Made by a program: the position numbers and the translations under genes. Under the pieces are notes generated by a model that saw only the letters and a program-made list of their open reading frames with translations, was not told the DNA's origin and did no database searches. 36,647 nt of DNA from Jiangella aurantiaca. GTDB lineage: Bacteria > Actinomycetota > Actinomycetes > Jiangellales > Jiangellaceae. Location of the stretch: the NCBI RefSeq assembly GCF_004349105.1, contig NZ_SMLB01000059.1:1-36647 (forward strand). The letters are read 5' to 3'. Position 1 is the stretch's first letter; each line of letters opens with the position of its first letter. Below, one piece after another: positions 1 through 7,709 of the stretch.

Positions 1-348
1 GGGACGATCATGCTGATGTCCGGGGTGTTCCAGGTCATCGCCGGCATCGTCGCGCTGTTCAACGGCTCCTACTACGCGGTCCGCTCCGACGAGTTGCTCG
101 TCACCGTCGGCTACACCGGATGGGGCTGGGTGCACATCATCGTCGGGGCGGCCGTCGCGCTGACCGGGTTGGCGGTCATGGGCGGGCGGCTGTGGGCCTA
201 CGCCGTGTGCGTGGCGTTGGCCGTCGTCAGCGCGATAGTCAACGTCGGCTTCCTCGCGGCCTATCCCGTCGGGGCGACCATCACGATCGCGCTCGACGTC
301 GTGGTCATCTTCGCGATCACCGTCCACGGACGAGAGGTCCGCTCCTGA
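1..348 (+). CDS. DUF7144-like membrane protein, 5' end outside the window
   Basis: The reading frame is open from base 1, so the gene probably begins upstream; the first in-window ATG (position 10) lies inside the first membrane segment. The visible 115 residues form four hydrophobic helices with short loops. It aligns along its length with the protein at 6508-6927: both read G-T-[IM]-M near the start, a GVF..I[AS]G stretch, a central GWG/WGW-[IV]H-[IL]I segment and a C-terminal ALDV[VF]VI helix. They are paralogues of the actinobacterial family I know as DUF7144; function is unknown. It ends 56 bp from the convergent SHOCT gene, with a strong hairpin between them. No enzymatic motif is visible. 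I am sure it is a membrane protein, less sure of the family number. Confidence 0.8.
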   Translation, partial: GTIMLMSGVFQVIAGIVALFNGSYYAVRSDELLVTVGYTGWGWVHIIVGAAVALTGLAVMGGRLWAYAVCVALAVVSAIVNVGFLAAYPVGATITIALDVVVIFAITVHGREVRS

Positions 349-353
349 CATGT

Positions 354-388
354 ACCAGACCACAGCACCTGTGGGGCTGTGGCCTGGT
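354..388. terminator. Bidirectional hairpin terminator between convergent genes
   Basis: Left arm 354-366 and right arm 376-388 pair over 12 of 13 positions (single A-C mismatch at 359/383), with a 9-base loop. It fills the gap between the stop at 348 (+) and the stop at 405 (-). There is no T-run, as is usual for actinomycete terminators. Confidence 0.65.
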
Positions 389-404
389 CGGCGGTTCGGT
401 CGGG

Positions 405-650
405 TCAGATCCCGAGGATCTGCTTCTTCTTCGCCTCGTACTCCTCATCCGTGACCAGGCCTTGTTGCTTGAGCCGGGCGAGTTGCTCCAGCTCCGCGAC
501 GTAGGCCGGCTGCCCCGGTGCGGACGGTGCCGCGGCCGGAGGTGGTGGTGCGTACTGCGGCTCCGGCGACAACATGTCCTGTCGGCGGTCCACACGCCGG
601 GTGGTTCGCCGGGCGGTGCGCCGGGCGACACGTCTGCTCGGTCCGAACAT
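405..650 (-). CDS. Small SHOCT-domain protein
   Basis: An 81-residue protein with an Arg-rich N-terminus (residues 1-24), a Pro/Ala linker (about 25-48) and a C-terminal SHOCT domain (about 52-81) with the characteristic LxxLxxQGxxTxEEYExKKxxIL pattern. SHOCT domains are short C-terminal helical hairpins thought to mediate oligomerisation or protein contacts. It starts 3 bp after the stop of the DUF6325 gene, so the two are almost certainly co-transcribed and possibly translationally coupled. Basic N-terminus plus SHOCT is common in actinobacterial small envelope-associated proteins, but no function can be assigned. It is the last gene of the likely operon starting at 4068. Confidence 0.85.
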   Translation of the reverse strand: MFGPSRRVARRTARRTTRRVDRRQDMLSPEPQYAPPPPAAAPSAPGQPAYVAELEQLARLKQQGLVTDEEYEAKKKQILGI

Positions 651-653
651 GGC

Positions 654-1190
654 TCAGATCTCCTTCTGCTGGGTGCTGGCGGCGAGGGTCTCTGCCTCCG
701 CCGCCGACAGGAGTCCGACGGCCACGAGGTCGAGCGGACTGATGAAGCCGTCGCTGACGGGAAAGCCACCGGCTCGGACGATGGCGTCGCGCACCGGGAC
801 CGCCCAGCGGTGCTCGAGCAGGACGAGCGCGGCCGCGGAGTCGTTCGGGATGTCCTTCAGGACGTCCCACGCGTCCTGGTCGGAGAAGAAGTCCAGGCCC
901 TCGGCACCAGCCTCCGCGCCCGCCTCGGCTCCGATCTCCACGCCGTCGTCGCCGCCGGCGCCGAGGCCGATCAGAGCGCCGACCACGGCCCCGAACTCGA
1001 TCGCCTCCGCCTGCGAGAGCTGGCTGACCTCGAGTGTGGATACCTCGCCGTCGGAGTCCTTGTAGACGGTCAACGAGTCGACGAGGCGAACGGTGTCGCT
1101 CGCTCTGAGTCGTTCGAACTCGGCGAGGATCTCGCCTTTGAAGTCAGGCTTGTTGAAGCCGAGCACCACCAATTGCACTGGTCCGATCAC
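654..1190 (-). CDS. DUF6325 / DUF1269-like protein
   Basis: A 178-residue protein starting with GTG behind a GAGAGGTGGG Shine-Dalgarno-like stretch. The N-terminus (GPVQLVVLGF) and the alternating strand-helix pattern, a Gly/Ala-rich central segment (about residues 67-97) and a C-terminal AALVLLEHRWAVPVRDAI stretch match what I know as DUF6325, related to DUF1269. Members are often predicted to be membrane-associated because of the Gly/Ala helix; function unknown. It lies between the sulfatase (61-bp gap) and the SHOCT gene (3-bp gap). DUF6325 next to SHOCT is a recurrent actinobacterial pairing. Acidic residues in the central segment make a true transmembrane helix doubtful here. Confidence 0.75.
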   Translation of the reverse strand: MIGPVQLVVLGFNKPDFKGEILAEFERLRASDTVRLVDSLTVYKDSDGEVSTLEVSQLSQAEAIEFGAVVGALIGLGAGGDDGVEIGAEAGAEAGAEGLDFFSDQDAWDVLKDIPNDSAAALVLLEHRWAVPVRDAIVRAGGFPVSDGFISPLDLVAVGLLSAAEAETLAASTQQKEI

Positions 1191-1251
1191 TATCCCACCT
1201 CTCGTCCGTCCAGCGGCTCACCTACTGCCGCCGCGGGCCATTCGGCCCGGT

Positions 1252-3615
1252 TCATTGCTGAGCCATGATCCGAGCCAGCTCCGCCTCGTCGTCTTTGATC
1301 AGCTCACCGGTGACGTCGAACGTGACGGAGTGAAGGATTCCGGTGAACTCGAACGGTGGCTCGTAACCGTCAGCTGCGGGGGCACCGAAGTCATAGCCGC
1401 AGCTCAGTCCCTCGAGTTCGAAGATCAGCGGCGCGGTGTGCGGGAATTCGACGTTGGCGACCAGCTGACTGTCGACGTACAGCTGACCACGTCCTGGCAC
1501 GCCCTTGCCGTTCTTGAAGTCTGGCTGGCCGGTGGGCTCGAACTCGTATCGCAGCGTGTGCCGCCCCTTGGGCACGACGTCCCCGGAGTGCAGCGTGAAC
1601 TGGTCTCGGCCGACGTAGTTGTACGCGTAGTGCAGGCGCCCACCCTCGAGGTAGAAGCTGTAGCCGCCGGCGTCGCCGCCCTGAGCGACCAGGACTCCCT
1701 GGGCGCCCCCGTCGGGGATCTCGACGTCGGCCTCGATGCTGTAGGGGCGGTTGAACACGGGCGGGGCGGCGAACGCGGGCACCACCGCGCCGTTCGGGTA
1801 GTAGACGTAGCGGGTGCGCGGCTTGGACGTCTGCGGACGCTCCGCGGCGAGGCGTGGCTGCAACGAGCCGTCGAGCGGCAGCACCTTGTACTTCTCCGCC
1901 TCGGCCCACCAGGTCGCGATCAGCTCACGCAGTCGCTCGGGGAACTCGGCCGCCACGTCCGTCGCCTCGGTCGGGTCCTCGGCGATGTGGTAGAGCTCCC
2001 AGCCGTCGCGATCGAGCTGGTCGAGGACCTCCGGTGTGATGGCGTCGCCCATCTTGCGGCCGTGTCGCGCCGCCTCGGTGAAGCTGGGGCCCGGCCACGG
2101 GCAGACGGCCCGCCAGCCGTCGTGGTAGATCGAGCGGTGCCCGAACATCTCGAAGTATTGAGTGGTGTGCTTCGTCGGCGCGTCAGCGGCGTCGAAGGTG
2201 TGCGCGAAGCTGACACCCTCCACCGGTGACTGCGTGACACCGCCGATGGTGGCCGGCGCATCGGCGCCGATCGCCTCCAGCACGGTCGGCACCATGTCGA
2301 TGACGTGGGCGTACTGCGTCCGGATCTCGCCTCGGGCCGTCATCCCCGCCGGCCACGCCAGCACGAAGGGATCCGTAGATCCGCCGCGATAGGTCTCTCG
2401 CTTCCAGCGCCGGAAGGGCGTGTTCCCGGCCCAGGTCCAACCCCACGGGTAGTGGTTGTACGCCCTGGTCCCACCGAGGTCGTCGATCTTGGCGAGATTG
2501 TCCTCGAAGCTCTCGGGGACCATGTTGAAGAAGAGCATCTCGTTGAAGGAGCCGGTCGGCCCGCCCTCGGCCGAGGCGCCGTTGTCGGAGACGATCATGA
2601 TGATGGTGTTGTCGAGTTCGCCGATCCGTTCGAGCGTGTCGAGGATGCGGCCGAAGTGGTGGTCGGCGTGCGATAGGAAGCCCGCATACACCTCCATCAT
2701 CCGGGCGTACAACCGGCGCTCGTCGGCCGACAGCGACGTCCACTCCGGCACGTCCGGGTCACGCGGGGAGAGTTCGGAGTCGGCGGCGAAGAGGCCGATC
2801 TGCTTCTGGTTCTCGAACACGGTTTCGCGGTAAGCGTCCCAGCCCATGTCGAACGCACCCGCATACCTGTCGGCCCACTCCTTCGGGACATGGTGCGGAG
2901 CGTGGGCGGCGCCCGTCGCGTAGTACATGAAGAAGGGCTTCTCGGGCGCGTTGACGTGGGCGTCCAGCATGAGTTTGATCGCCTGGTCGGCCAGGTCCTC
3001 ACTCAAGTGGTAGCCGTCCTCCGGCTGCCGCGGCTGTGTGACCGAGCCGTTGTCCTGGGTCAGGTCCGGATACCACTGATTGGTCTCACCGCCGAGGAAG
3101 CCGTAGAAGCGTTCGAACCCGCGCCCCAGGGGCCACCGATGGAACGGTCCGGCCGGCGTGTTGTCCTCTGACGGGGACAAATGCCATTTGCCGAGGCAGA
3201 ATGTGTTGTAGCCGTACTCGACCAGCATCTCCGAGAGCATCCCGTTCTCGAACGGCATGCGGCCGTCGTAGCCGGGATATCCGGTGGCGAGCTCCATGAT
3301 GCACGCGACACCGTTGGAATGATGGTTGCGTCCGGTGAGGATGCTCGACCGTGTGGGAGAGCACAGCGCGGTCGTGTGCATGTTGGCGTAGCGCAGCCCG
3401 GACGCGGCGACCCGATCGATGTTCGGTGTGCTCACGAGGCCCCCGAAACAGCTCAACTGCCCGTACCCCACGTCGTCGAGGACGAAGAACAATACGTTCG
3501 GCGCACCGTCCGGAGCCCGCACCGGTGCCGGCCATGCTGGCGACGAGTCGTCGGCGGTTCGCCCGATACGCCCCGGGAAACGGCTCCCCTGCTCGTACTC
3601 GACGAGATCACTCAT
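1252..3615 (-). CDS. Arylsulfatase, cytosolic 787-aa type
   Basis: Type I sulfatase that hydrolyses sulfate esters using a formylglycine made from cysteine. Residues 38-50 carry the metal-binding NVLFFVLDDVG strand (Asp47, Asp48). The activation motif C-x-P-x-R is at 85-89 (CSPTR), followed by the LTGR element. The catalytic domain runs to about residue 560; the last 200 or so residues look like a beta-rich accessory domain. There is no signal peptide, so it probably acts in the cytosol, like the mycobacterial AtsA/AtsD type of about the same length. I prefer the ATG at 3615 (AGGTGGAAGG just upstream) to the GTG at 3636, which has no ribosome-binding site. No formylglycine-generating enzyme is in the window, so maturation must depend on one encoded elsewhere. 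Likely co-transcribed with the upstream CMD-like gene. Confidence 0.93.
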   Translation of the reverse strand: MSDLVEYEQGSRFPGRIGRTADDSSPAWPAPVRAPDGAPNVLFFVLDDVGYGQLSCFGGLVSTPNIDRVAASGLRYANMHTTALCSPTRSSILTGRNHHSNGVACIMELATGYPGYDGRMPFENGMLSEMLVEYGYNTFCLGKWHLSPSEDNTPAGPFHRWPLGRGFERFYGFLGGETNQWYPDLTQDNGSVTQPRQPEDGYHLSEDLADQAIKLMLDAHVNAPEKPFFMYYATGAAHAPHHVPKEWADRYAGAFDMGWDAYRETVFENQKQIGLFAADSELSPRDPDVPEWTSLSADERRLYARMMEVYAGFLSHADHHFGRILDTLERIGELDNTIIMIVSDNGASAEGGPTGSFNEMLFFNMVPESFEDNLAKIDDLGGTRAYNHYPWGWTWAGNTPFRRWKRETYRGGSTDPFVLAWPAGMTARGEIRTQYAHVIDMVPTVLEAIGADAPATIGGVTQSPVEGVSFAHTFDAADAPTKHTTQYFEMFGHRSIYHDGWRAVCPWPGPSFTEAARHGRKMGDAITPEVLDQLDRDGWELYHIAEDPTEATDVAAEFPERLRELIATWWAEAEKYKVLPLDGSLQPRLAAERPQTSKPRTRYVYYPNGAVVPAFAAPPVFNRPYSIEADVEIPDGGAQGVLVAQGGDAGGYSFYLEGGRLHYAYNYVGRDQFTLHSGDVVPKGRHTLRYEFEPTGQPDFKNGKGVPGRGQLYVDSQLVANVEFPHTAPLIFELEGLSCGYDFGAPAADGYEPPFEFTGILHSVTFDVTGELIKDDEAELARIMAQQ

Positions 3616-3690
3616 CGTGCCTTCCACCTCTTCCACACTTGACGGTCAGCGCCCGGGCAGCTGCGCCGGAACGCCGGCAATGAGCGGACA

Positions 3691-4068
3691 TCAGCCGATC
3701 TCGCCGTCGTCGTCGAGACGTTCCAGTGCGGCGTCGACGTCGTAGCCGACGGCCAGCCCGAGTTTCGGCGCGGCCGACACCAGCCGCTCCACACCGACAG
3801 TGGGCGCCACCGCGATCACTGCGCCCGCGATCTCCTCCACCGTGGCCCCGGAAGCGAACGCCGCATCGACGATCCACTGGTAGGAAGGTGCGCCGGCGTC
3901 CACCGCCAGGAGCGCTCCGAGCTGCACCAGCGCCCGGGTCTTCGGGTCCAGTTTCGACGCGCCGATGTTCTCGAGCCGGATACCCAGCACCGATTCGATG
4001 AACTGCTCGTCGTGCACCGCCAAGCTGCGCAGCACGACTTCGTGGAATCGGTCTTGCCGTGTCACCAT
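3691..4068 (-). CDS. Carboxymuconolactone decarboxylase / AhpD-like fold protein
   Basis: A 125-residue all-helical protein of the CMD family (KTRALVQLGALLAVDAGAPSYQWIVDAAFASGATVEEI core, cited here as residues about 43-81 with the DxKTRAL and GAT.EEI landmarks). CMD proteins include decarboxylases and thiol peroxidases. This one has no CxxC pair and no cysteine at all, so an AhpD-type peroxidase is excluded and its reaction is open. I prefer the ATG at 4068 (GGGAG upstream, and conserved sequence begins there) over upstream in-frame starts. First gene of the minus-strand run into the sulfatase (75-bp gap). It diverges from the antiporter gene across a control region with two 17-bp dyads. Confidence 0.85.
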   Translation of the reverse strand: MVTRQDRFHEVVLRSLAVHDEQFIESVLGIRLENIGASKLDPKTRALVQLGALLAVDAGAPSYQWIVDAAFASGATVEEIAGAVIAVAPTVGVERLVSAAPKLGLAVGYDVDAALERLDDDGEIG

Positions 4069-4152
4069 CGCCCGACTCCCGTCGAGAGGCCGCTCGCGTC
4101 GCCGACGATTCGGCCGGCTGACCCATGCCACAGCACGGGCCCGGGCACCACA

Positions 4153-4169
4153 TCATCCGGACCGGATGA
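4153..4169. promoter_or_regulatory. 17-bp dyad TCATCC-N5-GGATGA, copy 1
   Basis: Perfect inverted repeat (TCATCCGG-A-CCGGATGA; arms extend to 8 bases). It lies between the divergent CMD/sulfatase operon (start 4068) and the antiporter (start 4254). Candidate operator of the MalT-like LuxR protein encoded at 7706-10006. Confidence 0.6.
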
Positions 4170-4202
4170 AAAGCGCGGGTGCTCGGTCATGGGGTCGCGG
4201 AT

Positions 4203-4219
4203 TCATCCGGTTCGCATGA
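4203..4219. promoter_or_regulatory. 17-bp dyad, copy 2 (one mismatch)
   Basis: TCATCCGGTTCGCATGA has the same spacing as copy 1 with one change in the right arm (GCATGA for GGATGA). It starts 50 bp from copy 1 and 51 bp before the antiporter GTG. Like copy 4 it is followed by TGCG. Confidence 0.5.
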
Positions 4220-4253
4220 TGCGCTCGTCCGCTCGGGGTGTTCGATTGAACGG

Positions 4254-5555
4254 GTGACAGGGCTCGCCGTGCTCGCCGTGGTGTTCATCGGCTACTCCGC
4301 CGTGGCGGCCCGCTTGGGTCGTTGGTCCATCACCGCGCCGATGGTGTTCATCGCGGCAGGCGCCCTGATCGGCCCGCACGGCCTCGGCATCCTGGACGTC
4401 GCGACCGACGTCGAGGCGGTGAAGATCATCGCCGAGGTGACGCTCGCGCTGATCCTCTTCGCGGACGCCTCCAGCCTCAGATGGAGAGAGGTCCGCCTCG
4501 ACGCGACCCTTCCTGCCCGGCTGCTGTTACTCGGATTCCCCCTCACCGTCCTAGCAGGCGCGATGGCCGGCTGGTGGCTCATCCCCGCAGCCGGCTGGGC
4601 GACCGCGGCACTGGCGGCCAGCATGCTCGCCCCCACGGACGCCGCCCTCGGACTCGGGGTCTTCACCGACCGCTCGGTCCCGGCGCGCATCCGGCGGGCC
4701 CTCAATGTCGAGAGCGGCCTCAACGACGGGCTGGCCACGCCGCTCGTGACGCTTTTCCTGGCGGTCGTCGTGGCCGCGGAGGGGGCCGGTCCGGACGGCT
4801 GGGTCGCCGAATCCGCTCGGGAGCTCGGCACCGCGATCGCGGTTGGCGCCCTCATCGGCCTCGGTGCCGGGCATCTCATCTCCGGTGCACGGCGGCGCGA
4901 ATGGACATCACCGATGTCCGAGCGATTGGCGGTGCTGGCGACGGCGCTGCTGTCCTACACCACCGCGGTGGCGGCCGGCGGCAACGGCTTCGTGGCCGCG
5001 TTCGCCGCGGGCATCCTCTTCGCCTCCGCGTCCGCGGGTCGGCTGCGAGAGGCAACCGAGTTCACCGAGGATCTCGGGCTGTTCGCTTCGTACCTGATCT
5101 GGGCCCTGTTCGGCGCGTTGCTCGTCGCCCCCGTGCTGACCCACGAGATTCATCCGTCAGCGATCGTCTATGCGCTGGTCAGCCTCACCTTGGTGCGGCT
5201 CGTGCCGGTGGCCCTGGCGCTGGCGGGCACCGGCCTGAGACCTGGCTCGATCGCGTTCATGGGATGGTTCGGCCCGAGGGGTCTGGCATCGGTCTTGTTC
5301 ACGCTCATCGTGTTCGAGTCGTTCGAGGCCGGGGGGTTGGCCTCGGAACGGCTCGTCGAAGTGGCCACCTGGACCATCCTGCTGTCGGTCATCGCACATG
5401 GACTGACGGCCGGCCCGCTGGCCGCGGCCTACGGGCGAGCCGTCGCAGACGCTCCCGTCGAGCACCGCGAACCCGCGGCACAGCTGGAGACCCGTGTCCC
5501 CAGGGATCTTTCGGCACGTTCGCCGGAACGAGGTGCCGACGGTGAACCGACGTGA
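4254..5555 (+). CDS. CPA1/NhaP-type cation:proton antiporter
   Basis: A 433-residue protein with about 12 hydrophobic helices. The Na+/H+ exchanger core shows a Pro-Thr-Asp motif at 127-129 (APTDAAL) and an ESGLNDG motif at 153-159; the two aspartates correspond to the ion-binding pair of the NhaP/NHE family. It should exchange cytoplasmic Na+ or K+ for external H+. I chose the GTG at 4254 because the first membrane helix starts right after it; the upstream in-frame GTG at 4179 would add a non-hydrophobic leader that crosses a dyad site. The short C-terminal tail (about 45 residues) is charged and lacks a TrkA-C or CNMP domain. The MscS gene follows after 34 bp, suggesting a joint role in ion and turgor control. 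Confidence 0.9.
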   Translation: MTGLAVLAVVFIGYSAVAARLGRWSITAPMVFIAAGALIGPHGLGILDVATDVEAVKIIAEVTLALILFADASSLRWREVRLDATLPARLLLLGFPLTVLAGAMAGWWLIPAAGWATAALAASMLAPTDAALGLGVFTDRSVPARIRRALNVESGLNDGLATPLVTLFLAVVVAAEGAGPDGWVAESARELGTAIAVGALIGLGAGHLISGARRREWTSPMSERLAVLATALLSYTTAVAAGGNGFVAAFAAGILFASASAGRLREATEFTEDLGLFASYLIWALFGALLVAPVLTHEIHPSAIVYALVSLTLVRLVPVALALAGTGLRPGSIAFMGWFGPRGLASVLFTLIVFESFEAGGLASERLVEVATWTILLSVIAHGLTAGPLAAAYGRAVADAPVEHREPAAQLETRVPRDLSARSPERGADGEPT

Positions 5556-5589
5556 TCCTCGTCAAGTCATCGGCTGAGCGGAGAGTGCG

Positions 5590-6429
5590 ATGACGGAGTT
5601 CGCCGCCGCCGTCGGCGTCATGGACCAGGTCGAAGACTACGTCGCCCGCGCCGACGTCAGCGGCTGGGACGCCCTCTTCGCAGTCGTGACGCTAGCCGGC
5701 GCCTGGTTGCTGTCGAAGGTCACCCGGCGGCTACTGAGCCGCCTCCTCGGACGCGTGGCGGGCATCCCTGACGACGCCAAACGCCTGCTCTCCCGGATGG
5801 GCGGATACGTCGTCATCGTCCTCGGCCTCGCCTACGCACTCTCGCTGCTCGGCGCCGACGTCGCCCCGTTGCTCACAGTCGTGCTGGTCGTCGTGGTCGT
5901 GGTCGCTCTCGCCCTGCGCAGCGTGGCTGAGAACTTCGCCGCCGGCATCGTCCTGCAGACCCGCCGTACGGTTCGGTTCGGCGACGAGATCGCCGCTCTT
6001 GGCCACACGGGCGTCGTGGCGGCGATGAACGGCCGCAGCGTCGTGATCAGGACGGCCGACGGGCGTCAGGTCCACCTGCCGAACGTCAAGCTGCTCGAGG
6101 CACCGGTGGCGAACCACACGATCCTCGGCGCCCGCCGCTCCGAGCTCGTCGCACACATCACTGGCGAGGTGGATGTGGACATCGTGGAGCGAGTGCGTAC
6201 GGCCGTGGCCGGCGCCGACGCGGTCCTCGCCGAGCCGGCACCGGGCGTCTCCACGGTCGAGATCGGCCTCGATCGGCTCAGCCTGACGATCGGCTTCTGG
6301 CACGACCCGCCCGACGGCGCCACCGCCAGCTCCGCCGTGGCCACCGATGTGGCGAAGGCGCTACGGGCCCTTCACCTCGGCTTCGCCCTGGGTCCACCCA
6401 CACCGCACGGTTTCATCCCCATCGGATGA
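5590..6429 (+). CDS. MscS-family mechanosensitive ion channel
   Basis: A 279-residue membrane protein. Three hydrophobic helices (about residues 25-47, 72-90 and 92-115) are followed by the MscS signature: the pore-lining helix runs into SVAENFAAGIVLQTRRTVR, then FGDEI and a beta domain in which DGR..HLPN is recognisable (about residues 155-164). The C-terminal alpha/beta domain is short. Small MscS channels open under membrane tension to release solutes. The start ATG has GGAGAG 6 bases upstream. It follows the antiporter by 34 bp, so they are probably one transcript. The last codons overlap dyad copy 3, so the coding sequence itself holds a possible regulator site for the next gene. Confidence 0.9.
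   Translation: MTEFAAAVGVMDQVEDYVARADVSGWDALFAVVTLAGAWLLSKVTRRLLSRLLGRVAGIPDDAKRLLSRMGGYVVIVLGLAYALSLLGADVAPLLTVVLVVVVVVALALRSVAENFAAGIVLQTRRTVRFGDEIAALGHTGVVAAMNGRSVVIRTADGRQVHLPNVKLLEAPVANHTILGARRSELVAHITGEVDVDIVERVRTAVAGADAVLAEPAPGVSTVEIGLDRLSLTIGFWHDPPDGATASSAVATDVAKALRALHLGFALGPPTPHGFIPIG
6413..6429. promoter_or_regulatory. 17-bp dyad, copy 3 (perfect arms)
   Basis: TCATCC-CCATC-GGATGA ends exactly at the stop codon of the MscS gene and lies 78 bp before the DUF7144 start at 6508. Possible operator for a separate transcript of the following two membrane genes. Confidence 0.5.
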
Positions 6430-6507
6430 TGAGGGATCGGCCGCCGTCTCCTACGTTGACGATCTCGGAGCGAGAACTCTGGGGGACGCATGATCCAGGA
6501 GGAGCGG

Positions 6508-6927
6508 ATGAGCCAGTACCAGGACACGGGGCGAGTCTCAGAGCCGAGAGGCGGGGCCGTCGGCCTCATCGTCTTCGCCGGCACCATGATGATCATGATC
6601 GGGGTGTTCCACATCATCTCCGGTCTGGCCGCCCTGATCGAGGACGACTTCTACGTGACGACTCCGAACCATCTGCTCGAGTTCGACCTCACCACCTGGG
6701 GATGGATCCACCTGATCGCCGGCATCGTCGTGGCGGGGGCCGGCTTCGCGGTGTTCGCCGGGCAGACCTGGGCGCGGGTGGTCGGCATCATGCTGGCGGG
6801 CCTGAGTGCCGTCGCCAACTTCGCCTTCATCCCCTACTACCCCGTATGGTCGCTGTTGATCATCGCCCTCGACGTCTTCGTCATCTGGGCACTGGCGACT
6901 CAAGGCCGCAACGTCGCGCTCGACTGA
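6508..6927 (+). CDS. DUF7144 family membrane protein
   Basis: A 139-residue protein with a short polar N-terminus and four hydrophobic helices. The landmarks shared with the partial protein at 1-348 are GTMMIMIGVFHIISG, TWGWIHLIAG and IIALDVFVIWAL. The start at 6508 has a strong AGGAGGAG (6497-6504) at good distance; an upstream in-frame ATG at 6490 has no comparable site. Family function is unknown. It sits downstream of dyad copy 3 and upstream of a hairpin and the 236-aa membrane protein. Two paralogues flanking the same stress-type island suggest a shared role in envelope or ion homeostasis (inference). Confidence 0.85.
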   Translation: MSQYQDTGRVSEPRGGAVGLIVFAGTMMIMIGVFHIISGLAALIEDDFYVTTPNHLLEFDLTTWGWIHLIAGIVVAGAGFAVFAGQTWARVVGIMLAGLSAVANFAFIPYYPVWSLLIIALDVFVIWALATQGRNVALD

Positions 6928-6959
6928 GCGCCGTGCCGGGCCGCGGGGGCGGCGGGCCG

Positions 6960-6988
6960 TCAGCCCGGTACCCTCGCGGCCGGGCTGA
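6960..6988 (+). terminator. GC-rich hairpin next to the ribosome-binding site of the 6999 gene
   Basis: Arms TCAGCCCGG (6960-6968) and CCGGGCTGA (6980-6988) are perfectly complementary with an 11-base loop. The right arm overlaps the first bases of the GAGGAG Shine-Dalgarno (6987-6992) of the next gene. It could act as an intrinsic terminator or attenuator after DUF7144, or limit translation of the next gene. Confidence 0.5.
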
Positions 6989-6998
6989 GGAGCCGACG

Positions 6999-7709
6999 GT
7001 GACCAGCGACACCCCGCTCGAACGCCATCGATCTCTCCGGCGAGCCGCGTTGCTGACCGCGGGCCTGGGTGCGGCGCATGCGGTCCTGTTGCTGCTCTCG
7101 TACGCACTGCTGTCAGGCGTACCCGAGCCGGACTCATCCGACGCCGAGATCGTCGCCTTCTACAGCTCGAGCGACCGGAGACTGCTCGTGCTCGTCGGCC
7201 TCTACCTGATGCCGTTCGCCGGGATCGCCTTCCTGTGGTTCATCGTGGCCCTGCGGACCTGGATCGCCCATTCGGTGGCGCGGGAGAACGCCCTGATCTC
7301 CAATGTCCAACTGGTCAGCGGCATCGTCTTCATCGCGCTGTTCTTCGCCGGCGCGGGCGCCACGGCGACCCTGGCCACCAGCGTCGAGTTCGCGGACGCC
7401 CAGATCGATCCGGTGACGGCTCGCCAGTTCCCCCAGTACGGCAACTCCCTGCTGTTCGTCTTCGCCATGCGGATGGCCGCCATGTTCGTCATCACCACAT
7501 CGAAGATCGGTCGGAGCGCGGGAATCCTGCCGCGCTGGTTCACGTGGACCGGCTTCGGCGTCGGGCTGTTCCTGCTGCTGAGCGTCTCGTTCTACCCCGC
7601 CCTGGTCGTGGTGTTCCCAGTCTGGCTGCTGATGCTCAGCGGCCTCCTGCTCCTTCGAGCACGCCGCATCCCGGTCGACGCGGCCCTCACCCGCGTCCAG
7701 CCCCGTTAG
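6999..7709 (+). CDS. Uncharacterised six-helix membrane protein
   Basis: A 236-residue protein starting at GTG 6999 with GAGGAG 6 bases upstream. The open frame extends back to 6426, but that part is out-of-frame shadow of DUF7144. About six hydrophobic helices are visible (roughly residues 15-38, 61-84, 97-121, 146-166, 175-193, 195-216), with an extracytoplasmic-looking acidic loop after helix 1 (PEPDSSDAEIVAFYSSS) and a second loop between helices 3 and 4. It resembles conserved actinobacterial hypothetical membrane proteins, but I cannot name a domain. It ends with a 4-bp stop-stop overlap with the convergent LuxR regulator. Its place at the end of the antiporter-MscS-DUF7144 run suggests membership in the same stress group (inference). 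Confidence 0.75.
   Translation: MTSDTPLERHRSLRRAALLTAGLGAAHAVLLLLSYALLSGVPEPDSSDAEIVAFYSSSDRRLLVLVGLYLMPFAGIAFLWFIVALRTWIAHSVARENALISNVQLVSGIVFIALFFAGAGATATLATSVEFADAQIDPVTARQFPQYGNSLLFVFAMRMAAMFVITTSKIGRSAGILPRWFTWTGFGVGLFLLLSVSFYPALVVVFPVWLLMLSGLLLLRARRIPVDAALTRVQPR

Noticed and set aside
4240-4251. GTTC-N4-GAAC inverted repeat before the antiporter start
   Set aside because: Four-base arms are expected by chance and no other copy was seen.
6426-6998. N-terminal extension of the 236-aa membrane protein
   Set aside because: Out-of-frame copy of the DUF7144 gene; GTG 6999 has a strong ribosome-binding site.
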